From Magnolia sinica (Eukaryota; Streptophyta; Magnoliopsida; Magnoliales; Magnoliaceae), in contig NC_080575.1 of NCBI RefSeq assembly GCF_029962835.1, positions 43,500,336 through 43,564,335 of the forward strand: a stretch of 64,000 nt of DNA. The letters run 5' to 3'. The number at the start of each line of letters is the position of its first letter. Within the stretch, counting starts at the first letter, position 1. Shown here one piece after another: positions 27,901-39,900 of the stretch. A program made the position numbers and the translations under genes. The notes beneath the pieces were generated by a model that made no database searches, was not told the origin of the DNA, and was given only the letters and a program-made list of their open reading frames with translations.

Positions 27901-30900
27901 AATCCACTGTATCTAACTGCTCACGGTGTTATTTCTAAGTTAGTGGATTTAGTGGTGTTGTGACGCCAAAACGTGGACCAATAGTGTCGGTTTTGCGTCC
28001 TGGTGAGTCTAAATATACATTAGAGTTCATGATGTATGGTCTAGTGCTTGACCTTAACCTGTGAAGTGTTGGTAATGCTTGTTTCAACCATCCCTTGGTC
28101 CTTGTTGTTGGTTTTTCCCTCTTCAACTGCTTTTAGACCTTTGGCCATTATTTGGATCTTAGATTTCTTTGAATTTGTTGTTATCGCTTTGCCTCGCAAA
28201 TCAAATCATCATCAGAGAAGGAAACGACTGGTAAGCAGTTTTCTTGCTCATCGTGCTCTTCACATTCTAGTTATGCTAATAAAGTTTCTCTGACATCGTG
28301 ATTGGACAATGCTTGGACCAAGCTCTGTCGAAATTCCTCTGACAACTTGAGTGCATCATATACGCTTAGCCGAGCCGGTATGCCCTTCAAATGGCTTACT
28401 ACATCATAGGTCACCTTCACCGTCTCATTCTTCTTTTCTTTCTCATCATCATCGTTCTACCATTCAACGACCTCTCTTCTTGTAATCCCTTCTTTCTACT
28501 TCACAGGGCTTGTTATCTTCTTCCTCGATCGCAATGTAACCACTGCTACCTTCTTTGTTGCCTTACGGTCCTCTTTCTCTTTCACTTCCTGAGCCTTTTC
28601 CCGGATTGTAAGCATATTCACCGTCGCCATCGTACCCCTTTCTTTTTCTTTACCAATTACTATTTCGCCCCTATCTATCATTCGTTGTATTATACATTTC
28701 AATGTATAACAATTCTCCGTTGGATGCCCTACCAGGCGATGATAGTAGCAAAATTTTCTCTCTTGTTCTTGTCATATCTTTAGGGCGCTTAGGTTCTGGT
28801 AATTCTATTGTGTCAGCTTTTAGCAGTTGGTTCATCATAGGAACAACATCTTCTCTATTGAAAGCGAACCCCTCGTGAGAATTGAGCATCCTGGGCCTTT
28901 TTCCACTGTATCTGCTTCTCGGCTGATTCGATTCTTCTTTCTGTTCCGGCCTCTTTCCCCTTGAGTCCCTTGTATCTTGGCTTCTCTTGTCACGATCGAC
29001 GATATTTACAACCATCCTGTTAGGTGCCCTCCTAGCTGCCTCATTGTGAAACGCTGACATTTTCCGGGTCATCAGCTCTAGAGCATGAGCCTTAGTGGTC
29101 AGGTCACGGAAAGTTCTGATATCAGCGCTGGTGAGTCCAAATGCGATTCCCGTTTCCATGGAGTTCAGACACATTTTGACCTGTTCCTTTTCTTCTGGCA
29201 GCTGCCTACATGAAGCTCCCAATGTCTTCCATCTGTCTATAAACTTTTCTACCGGTTCTCCTCTCTACCGCACAGAAGCCAATTCCATAATACTAACATA
29301 CGCTCTGAAGAGAAGAAGTTTGACATGAAGGCGTCCTACATTTGTTCCCAAGTACGTATTGACCCCGGGGCCAAGCTGGAATACCATCGAAATGCTTTGT
29401 TTGTTAGGGATGACCCGAACAATCGCAAGCAATATTGCGGTATTGTAGAAAAATTCCCCATGCTAGTGATGAAGTGCATTAAGTATTCCTCTAGTGATCC
29501 TTCCCCGTTAAACTTTTGAAAATCTGGATGTTTGAAGTTGGCTGGAAACGGGATATCTTCTACCTCCCTTGGATATGGCGTTCGGTATCTGAAACGGCCG
29601 GTATTTTCACGTTCTCTCTCCATTCTAACAGCTTCTTCGACGACTTGTCTTACTTCGTCTTGTGTCATGGTTCTTGTTGCCGAGACAGATCCTAGTGATC
29701 CTGCCCCCTGCAGTTGAAAGCTTTCAGGTTGGTTCTCTTATCCATTCATTGTGCCCATCATCGGAGGAGCCGTTATCTGGGCTACATTATGTGCGATCGC
29801 TAAGGCCTCTTTGAGGTTCCTGCATTCCTCCATTAATGCTCTTTGTGCTTCTGCCATCTCATTCATGCGAAGCCATCTCATTCTTGCGATCCTCCGTAGT
29901 CGGCATGTTATCCTGGTTTGTCCCGGCCATATGTACTGCAGCTTCTCCACTCTTTGACGAAGCTGTAGTTGGAGTGGGGCGGGAATATGTCGACGTGATG
30001 GGACTTATGAAGAGAGGAGAGGGAGGAGTTTCATTCGACTTCTCTATGCTTCCGGTGCCATTGATCGATTGGGGCGATACAGACACTGGTGAACTTGCCA
30101 TTAACGCCTTACCTTTCTGCTTTGTCGTCCATCTGACCCTTGGGGCGACTAAAGCTGGGAAGTCGCGTGATGTTAACTGCGGAACTACTCGCTCAGGATA
30201 TATCGCAGGAGGAGCGAGTTTAGGATTCCTTCTAGCTGTATTGCGCGCTATTGGCCCTCTAACTCTTGGCGGAGGCAGATCCATCCTGGGGCTTCTTGCA
30301 GTTCGTGTTCTCGTCCTGCGAGACATTACGACAGTCCAGCCCTTATCTCCTTCCGGCGGTTAAGGCGAAGCAGATACGACCCCAGCTGTTGCTTGAGTTA
30401 GGTTGTTTTTGCTTGCAGGAAGTCGAGGCATGTACTCCGGGGTTTGGTTCGGTGCGTATTCTATCACGAATCTGGTCGGAGTGAAACTGAAGCTTACTTT
30501 TCTTGCGGAAGTTGCCATTGGTTGTAATTTGTAGTTGGATTCAGAAACCTTCAATTATAAAATATAACTATAGTTAGTATTTGAAGAATCGAATAATCCA
30601 TCTTAGAGATGAAGGGGGGGATGTTCCCACTGAGAGTCGCCATTTTGGCGTCGGAAAGACGCCAACCTATGATGAAAGTTCTTAAACTATCACAATGTTA
30701 ATGTTAAATACGATAAAACTCCCCAGCGGAGTCACCACTTTGTTTCGAACAAGAAACAAATGCATTCGATTTTGGGATATTATCTTATTCAAATATAACA
30801 GAGACAGAGTTTATTAAGAACAATCATCATATTATTAATATTGAGTTCATTTACATCCTCGGATATCCCTTGATTCTAAGATAGATTATTTAGAATACAA

Positions 30901-33900
30901 AAATTGACAAAGTTCCAATGTCCAAGCCGGATGTCAAATTCGGTAGCACTTCGACTCTGTTTCAGAAGTCTCCATAGGAGGAATGTCATGTTGATTAACT
31001 CCTTCCCTTTTTGAGTTTGTCCTTGGAGCAATAAAAGTCGAACTGGACGAACTGGAAGATTTCGGCAGCATCCCGGACCCTTTTTAGAACTGGTCACGTA
31101 GTGACCTGGTTGCGCAACCTACACAACCGGTTTACCTGTTGCGCGTTAACGAGTTGTGTGGCTCGCGCAACTCATCCTCTCCTTTGCTCCTCACCTTCAA
31201 TCTTCTTTCAAGGCTCTGCTCCTCTTCCAGAAATCTTCTCTCAATGAGAGGGGGAGAGGGGTATTTAGAGGCCTCCATACGTGCCAACCCTCGATCTCCG
31301 TGCCATGGGGCTCACTTTACATCAGATTTGACCGTTCATCCTGATCGCCCTCTGTTCTTGATTGCGCTACCCGCGCAATAGAAAAGCCGGTTGTGCGATC
31401 CGCGCAACGCGCAATCAGTTGCGCGATCCGCGCAAAGATGACATTTGTCACTAACTCTTTAGCCTATTTGCACCATCTGCGCAACTATTTCAATTAGTTG
31501 TGCGGTCCGCGCAACCACTACTGGTTGCGCGACCCGCCCAACTGCCAACCAAAGCACTGAGTTCTTTCTCATTTCTTCACTCCATGTTTGGTTTCTGATC
31601 TCCAGTCATTCTTCATATATCTCTTGATCTTCAATCTTTTTACATTATTTTTATGCTCCAAGCCTCCAAAATTGAGAAATGTTGGGATCTTGTTGGTCAT
31701 CCATCTTGGGCCAATGTGTTTGTGGCTAGCAATACTTCCACCAGTTCTGAGAAGACTTCACAACCGACTGCAGTAGAGAAGTCATCCATGGGTGAATCTG
31801 TTCTTTTGTCCTGTAAGGCCTAGGATGCATTGGTGCAATTTCATGTCCAAGAGGTTCCTGACACTTCCAGAGTTATTGTAGCCCAGTCAGGTACTGCTCT
31901 TCATGTGTCATCTTCTTTCTCCACCTGGGTCATTGACTCTGGAGCCTCTTTTTATGTGATTGGTAAGTCTCATCTGTTTAGCTCTTATCTTCCCTCTAGG
32001 CAACCACATTTTATCACTACTGATGATGGACACCAAACTCCTATATTTGGAACTGGTTTCATCGAACTTTCTACCTTCATGCATTTGTTAGCCGTTTTGC
32101 ATGTTCCTCGCTTCCCCCCTAATCTATTATTTGTCAATTCTCTTATGAAAATCTTGAATTGATCAATAACCTTCTTTACTTCTCACTATGTGTTTCAAGA
32201 CCTCTAGATGAAGCAAATGATTGGTGGTGGCCATGAACGTTAAGGCATTTACTTCTTAGATGATGCACCTATGATAGATTATAGTGCCTTGTCCTTAGAT
32301 AGGGAGTCAGTGTCTCGATGGCATTGCTTCTTAGGGCACCCATCCTTGTCTAAATTAAAACTTCTATTTCCTTTAATTTCTTTATCTCAACCTCTATGTT
32401 GTAACACTTGTGAGTTCTCCAAACATCACCAATATGTCTTCCCTCCTCATTCATCTAAGAGGAGACCCAGACCATTCAAACTAGCCCATTCTGATGTTTG
32501 GGGCCTTGCTCCTCATGTCTCTTTTATTATACAAATATTTTATTACCTTTATTGATGATCGCACTTGAGTGACATGTATTCATCTTCTAGAATCTAAGCA
32601 TGTAAGTGTTTGATATGTTCACAATATTTTATAATGAGGTGGTTACACAGTTTTAATGTCCTCTTAAAATATTACATTCTGACAATGGGGGAGAGTATGT
32701 TGCATGCCTTTCTATCCTTTTTTGCAAGACCACGGGATTTTATCTCGTACTTCATGTCCATGAACGCCTCAACAAAATGGCATGGCTGAGCAAAAGAACC
32801 GTCACCTTCTTAAAGTCACCCACGCATATGAATCTTTCAAAACGATTTTGGGATGATGCCTTGCTTACTGTTGTGTTTCTAATTAATTGCATTCCCTCTT
32901 GAATATTTTCACACAAGTCTTCATTTGAAATTTTACATCCGCAAGATAAACCTTCTCCTTTATCCCGTGTGATTTTGGATGTACATGTTTTGTTCAGATT
33001 CCTGATGGTGATAATTAGAAGTTGAGTTCTCGAGCCATGAAGTGTGTCTTCTTAGGCTACTCTCGATCGCAAAAGGGGTATAAATGCTATGACCATTTAA
33101 CCAGTAAGAGATGTATCCACCGACGTGACCTTGAAAGACATTTCATATTTTTCTGATGAAGGAAAATCTCTACATAATCCTCTTACTAATCTAGGAGAGC
33201 CCGTGCAGTCTAACCCTATACCCCTTCCAATCTCGTTTTCATGATGCTCCCACTCCATCTGTCTTAAAGCCTATCCATGTGTATCATCGATGGACTAAAT
33301 CCTCCGCTGATCAACAATCCATCATTTCATCCGCTTCTGCTAGTGGTTCAAGTATAAACTCTCATGATGATCTTTCCATTTCCTTGCGCAAGCCTCCCCG
33401 CTCATGCACAAAACATCCCATTAGAGATTTTGTTCATATCACCATCTTTGACCCTCCTTCCAGTCTTCTGCAGCTTCTTTATCCTCGATTACCTCTCGTA
33501 ATTTGAAGGATGCTATGGGTAGTCCTAACTGGACTAAAGTTATGATGGAAGAGATGTAAGCGTTGAAGAAGAACAATAATTGCGCGTTAGTTCCCTTACC
33601 TGAAGGCAAATAGACAGTTGGATGTCAATGGGTTTATACCAATTATCTTCCAAATAGTTCTATTGATTGCTACAAGGCACAGTCAATTGCAAAGGGTTAT
33701 ACTCAAACATATGGCGTGCATTACTTTGAGACATTCTCTCCTTTAAGAAGCTTAACTCTGTACATTTGGTCATCTCTTTGGCAGTAAACATGTCAAAGCC
33801 CCTGTTTCAACTAGATATGAAGAATGCCTTTTTACATGGTGATCTTGCCAAGGAGGTTTATATGGATTAGCCCCCAGGTTTTTCTATGCCTTCTGACTCT

Positions 33901-36900
33901 CCTCTTGTGTGTCGCCTAAAGAAATCTATTTACAGTCTTAAACAATCCCCGCGTGCCTAGTTTGATAAATTCAGTCAAGCTCTTCTGAATTTTGGATTTG
34001 TTCGTAGCCAAGCTGATCATTCCTTATTCATCGTGACATTGTGTTGTCGGGCGATGATACTGAGAGAATTATGACCATTAAATATTTCTCAAGACTCGAT
34101 TTGAGATCAAAGATCTTGGGGCCTTTCACTATTTTTTGGGCTTTGAAGTTGCTCGATCTAAGTCCAAAGTTGTCCTTACTCGAAGGAAATATGCCCTTGA
34201 TCTTCTCAGAGACCAAGATGCTAGGACATAAGCCTACTACCACGCCTATGGATACTACTCACAAAATTGGTGTTGATGATGGTGATCTCCTCTTTGATTC
34301 TAGATGTATTGGCAATTAGTTGGCCGACTTATTTATTTAACTATTACACAACCGGATCTTTCGTGTGTTATATGTGTTGTAAGTCAATTCATCCATGCCC
34401 CTTGTACTGCACATATGACAACCGTATATCATATTCTTTGGCATCTCAAATCTTCCCTAGGCAAATGTTTACTCTTTCGACAACATGGCCACCTTCATCC
34501 ATCTAGTTACTCTGATGCTGATTGTACTGGAAGTTTACATGATCAACGGTTTACATCTGAGTACTATACATTTGTAGGTGACAACTCTATCACCTGGAAG
34601 AGTAAAAAACAGTTATTCTTGGCACAATTTTTGCTATGGCTGAGTATTAGGCGATGGCTCACACGAAGTGAACTTATTTGGCTTCGAACCCTCTTTCAAT
34701 AACTTAGTTATTATCCTTCAAGTCCCATTCCTTTGCATTGCGATAATCAAACTACCATTCATATTGCCAGCAATCTAGTGTTCCATGAGTGCACAAATCA
34801 CATTGAAATTGATTATCATTTCATTCGAGAAAAAGTTGCTAACAGGAATTTGCAACTCCTTTTGTTCGCTCTAGGGAATAGTTGGCCAATGTTACCAAGT
34901 CTCTTAGTTAGTCTGGATGCTCTTCTTCGTATCACTAGCAAATTCGGCATGATCAATAGCTATGCCCCAACTTGAGGGGGAGTATAGAGAATGCAAGTGG
35001 TATATTATAGTTGTGTTTATTTATACCTTTTAAGGGGTGTGTGGGTGTGTGTTATGTACAATGTTGTGCGCTCCTACGGAGTATGTTTATGTATTTCTAG
35101 CCTTATAATAAAAGGTGTGGGGTGATTGTTGCCCTAACACACAAAAAGCTTCACTCTCAAAACTCTTATCTTCTCTCACACCTTTCTCTCTTGCTCCTCC
35201 TTTTCTTCTTCATTTCTCCTCCTAAATCCTCTCAAATCAACTCATGCATCAATGGTGTTTATTGCACACCATCATCGGGCGTGATGATCTTCAAATTTGA
35301 AGGGATAAAACCCTATCTCAAAACAAAAAGGGGTAAAGAAAGAGCCCTCCTCATTTTAAGTTTCTTTCTTTTTTTTTTTTTTTTGGTCTTTAGGACTATT
35401 CTAAAGCGTACGCCTCAACACTTAATTTATATATATATATATATAAAGGAAACTAAAAACAAAAGAGGGCACTTTCTCTACCGCTTTTCGTTTTGACATG
35501 GGGTTCTAAACCCAGAGAGAGGGATTTTCGTTCGAGCTTTCATTGTTTATCTCGAGGGTTTCAGTGTGTCAGCGCTTCCATCGTGTAGGAAATGTTTCTA
35601 TGGGCTGCCAAAAAATAAATAAATAAATAAAGGAAACTATTTCCAATTCGATTAGAAATAAGGAGTGTGTGGAACCCTCATACCGCTTTTTTGATTCGAT
35701 CGAAAATAACATAGGAAGGCCCTGGAACCGGATGGTCTACCGATGGAGGTTTGGAAGCATATGAGAGGTATTGGGTTACATTAGTTGACAAAGTTGTTCA
35801 ATAAGATTGCAAGATCCCAGAAAATGCCAGACAGATGGAGGAAAAGTATTGGGGTACCCATTTATAAGAATAAAAGAGACATAAGAAACTTTGGGAGAGT
35901 GATTGAGCAAAGACTTGAGGCATGAGACGAATATATTAGAAAATCAATTTGGTTTTATGCCAGGGTGGCCTACCATTGAAGTTATTTTCCAACTGAAACA
36001 ACTAATGGAAAAATATAAGAAGATAAGGAAGGATCTACACATGGTCTTTATTGACTTAAAGAAAGCACATGATAAGGCCCCTAGAGAGTTAATCCGGCGA
36101 GTGTTGGGAAACAAAGGAGTTTGAAGAGGATATATTGACATCATTAAGTATATGTACAAAGGAGTAGTAATAAATCTAAGGACCACTAGTGGAGAGATAA
36201 ATGAGTTCCCGATTACTATAGGCTTGCACTTGGGGTCAGCATTGAAACAATAGCTTTTAGCATTGGTTATCGATATGTTGATGAGGCATTTGCAGGAAGA
36301 GATCCCATGGTGTATGTTGTTTGCAGATAACATGGTTTTTATTGATAAGATGAGGGGGGGTGTGTAAACACAAAGCTATATTTATGGAAAGGTGCTTTAG
36401 ATTTAAACTTAATCAAACTAAAACAAAGTATATGAAATCTTTAGTAAATAGGAGTGAAAACGAGTTATTCATTAAGACTATTGACCAAGATGTTTCCCAA
36501 AATGACCACTTTTGATATCTTGAGTTGATAATTCATGATAGTGGAGGGATTGAGAAGGATATTGCCCATAGAATTCAAGCTAGGTGTAAGAAATGGAGAT
36601 TTGCCTGTGTTTTATGTGATTGTCGTGTACAACTAAAACTGATTGTTGTGTACAACTAAAACTGAAAGGGAGATTTATTGAATCGCTACAAGACCAACCA
36701 TGCTTTGTGGGATAGAATGTTGGGCAGTTAAGGAACAATATGCTGATAGAATGTGTAGTAAAAATGTGGATATTGAGCTGGATGAGTGGCAAGACAAGGA
36801 TAGAAATGATTTCATTCAAGGTAACTTAAAAAGTAGCACCAATATCTAATAAGATGTGGGAAAGTAGACTTAGATGGCTTGGTCATGTGAAATGAAGACC

Positions 36901-39900
36901 AAGATCCGCACAGGTCACAAGGAGTGAGCTGGTACAAGTTGAGGCTCTAAAAAGGAAAGGGGAAGGCCCGAAAGGACTTGGATGGAGGTAGTAACAAACG
37001 ACTTTATGATCCATGGTGTAGTTGAAGGTATGGCCCTTGAGAGAGTGGAATGGCTAAACAGGATTCCTATAGCCAACCCCAATTAATTGGATTAAGGCTT
37101 AGATGATGATGTTGATGATGAGCCACGCACACATAAACACACATATATATCTTTGCGTTTCCACCTAAAATCTTATAACCTTTTGTTCCTACTCCCAAGT
37201 ACCCTCCAGTGGACCTAAAATCTCCTTTTATGTGTGCGCGCGCGTTTGCATGTGTGTGTGTGCATGAAGTGGTGTGCACGCATGCATGGGTTCACACAAG
37301 TGTGCTTTTGTGTGTGTGCATGGGTGTGTGGTTGTTCGTGTGCTTGCACACAGGTGTCCATATGTTGGTGTGCCTGCTTGTTGGTGCATGTGCTTGCGCA
37401 CTTGTGCATGTGGGTGTGGGTGTGTGCATGGTTGTGAATGTGCAGGTGGCGTGCACGTGTGTGGGCATGCACACATGCATGCGCATATATAAACTCTATA
37501 TTCAAAGTTAAGAAGAAAAAAAATTCCTATAATGGGAAACTATTAACGACTTAAAGGCATATAGAACTCCTTATCCTTAAAAACTATTACTATAGAGAAG
37601 AAAAGAGTTAATTTTGGACTCCAAACAAAATCCCTCCAAATCTTCATAAATAAACACTCCAAAGACCAATAGCATAAGCAAAAATAGGATCCATTACTTG
37701 AAGGCACGTAAAACTCCTTATACTTAAAAACAATTACTATAAATAACAAAAGAGAACTAATTTTGGACTACAAACAAAATCCCTAAAATCTTTGTAAATA
37801 AACACTCCAAAGACCCACACTACAACCACAAATGGGATCCACTATCTCCTTAAAAATCTCTAATCCCTCCTTGTGTGAGGCTCACCTGACGAGTCACAAG
37901 ACCTACAAATTAGGATTTTTAAACACCCTCTGATCGGAACCCTCCGAATCAGTCGAATAAATCATCAAAATAAAGCCTGAGATGAAGGATCAATGAGGGC
38001 AAGGAAGTCCTTCCATCATTGAGACCAATGGACACCACTGTCCACAAAAAGTGGGTCACACCTTGAGCTTCAAAAGACCAATGCCTAGGTGGATGAAATC
38101 TTTTTTCTTCCACCTGCTGTGATAACTGAGACAGTGTATGACAGTACATTAGGTACACTTTTGGGAAGGAATTTCTCCCACATTTCATGTCAAATTTAGA
38201 CGATCTTGCACCCTATTGTGTAGTACCTAGTATTCAAAGTATCGGTATCACTACAAGTTCCGTTGGTCGGGGATACAGAACAATATCGATATTGCCAATA
38301 ACCGGAAATGCAAGGAAATATGGAAAAAAATGATGGAATTATCAATGAAACTTTAGGAAATACTAAAATACGCATTTGCATATTTAGGACTAAAAAAATT
38401 ACAAAAAGAACGCATATATGATAATTTTCCATTTAATGGGGGCCTAAAAGCCTGTGATGTCATAATAAATTAGTCTAACCACCCCATCTATCCATCCAAC
38501 CATCCAATCCAAACATCCGTTGATATTTCAAAATATCGACAATACATGATATTTCACTGAGAAATCGTCGACAATTGGAAAGGAAACGAAAGATTGTGGT
38601 CTCAATATCGCCCACGTTGTGATAACGATAACATCATGTTGTGATCGATATTATCATCGACAATATGAACATTGAATACAACCATACACCCATAAAAAAA
38701 TTTACAATGGAAATTTCTTTAATAAACGCATTTTTGGTGATATCGATACATTGGCGATATCATCGAAACATCCCTAAAACATTGGTGATACAAGCAACAC
38801 TTGGAATTTACATAGTAAAAAATATTGGCTGTCAAACAACCACTTACTCTAAAAGCTCAAGCCATCAGAGGATGGTGTATCAATGCATATCAAAGGACCT
38901 TAACACTAACACTCCCTCGCACATGCGGGGTGAAACTCCACATGGGAACATACTGGGCAAGGGTGGAGGAACACTTAACTCACACCATGGTGAAGGGACA
39001 CTCAACTCGCACCATAAACGGCCCCCTACAGGAGAATATATTGTGGTGGCATATTTGCTACTACCAGGATTCGAACACTTGACCTTCCACTTTGGTACCA
39101 TGTCAAACAACCACTTTCTCTAAAAGCTCGAGTCGTCAAAGGATAGCATATCAATGTATATCAAGGGACCTTAACACTCTAACATTGGCAATATCAATAC
39201 ATTGGCGCCATTATCTATTGTCGCAAGAATTCGTCTTGTTCTCAAATCACGAGGCCTTGAGATATCTGAACTCTCAGAAAAAATTAAGCTCTAGGCACGC
39301 CAAGTGAGTCCAATTCCTTCAAGAGTATACATTTGTGCTTAAGCACAAGGCCGGTGTAGAGAATAAGCCTGTTGACGCGTTGAGTCGTCGAGTCGTGTTA
39401 CTCAATTCCATAAGTGTCGAAGTCACAGGGCTCGAGCGTGTCAAAGAGGATTATTTTGAGTGCCCAGATTTTGGAGTTGTATACGCATCGTTGTTAGAGA
39501 GTTTGTCAGGAGCTACCAGTAAGTATTTGATATTGGACGGATATTTGTTTAGGAGTGACCATTTGTGCATACCTCGCACCTCCCTCCACGATTTTCTTGT
39601 CTGAGAGTTACATTCAGGAGGGGTCGTAGGTCATTTTGGTCAAGACAAGACCATTGCCCTAGTGGAGGATAGATTCCATTGGCCATGCCTCAAGCAAGAC
39701 GTAACCAAAATTATTGGGCAGTGTTATACTTATCAACTGGCAAAGCAGAAAAAGCAGAATACGGGGCTATACACACCTTTACCAGTTTCATTCGCCCCTT
39801 GGCAAGACATCAATATGGACTTCGTGCTTGGGCTCCCCAAGACTATTTGGAAACATGATTCCATATTTGTTGTCGTGGACCGTTTTTCTAAAATGGCCCA

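Larger units (their letters stand above)
28240..31600 (-). mobile_element. Tat-lineage Ty3/gypsy 5' fragment (LTR, PBS, gag) nested in copia
   Basis: On the minus strand the order is LTR (about 31600-30745), a PBS-like TGGTGACTCCGCTGGGG (about 30741-30725), a leader, then gag to about 28290. The 3' part with pol is missing and the element stops near 28240. The LTR segment 30735-30905 matches 54700-54865 of the right-hand Tat element, so both belong to one family in the same orientation. The outer boundaries are approximate; no TSD was found. Confidence 0.75.
27356..35242 (+). mobile_element. Ty1/copia retrotransposon with two LTRs, TSD CATGC, containing a nested Tat fragment
   Basis: The 5' LTR (27356-27613) and 3' LTR (34983-35242) are clear homologues. 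Perfect 5-bp duplications CATGC lie at 27351-27355 and 35243-35247. A primer-binding-like TGCCATCAGAGC follows the 5' LTR directly (10 of 12 bases of the usual TGGTATCAGAGC). A CTTGAGGGGGAG polypurine tract precedes the 3' LTR. Domains run gag end, protease, integrase, RT, RNase H on the plus strand between 31.66 and 34.95 kb, with many stops and frameshifts. The interval of about 28.24-31.6 kb is a Tat gypsy insertion in the opposite orientation. Confidence 0.92.

Noticed and set aside
30600..30660. GTTGGCGTCTTTCCGACGCC hairpin as a transcription terminator
   Set aside because: It lies in the leader of a plant gypsy element near the PBS. Factor-independent termination of this kind does not apply in a plant nucleus, and the hairpin is more likely part of the element's RNA leader.
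37209..37511. Several overlapping Cys/Val/His-rich ORFs in all frames
   Set aside because: They come from a GTGTGCATG low-complexity tract where stop codons are rare by composition.
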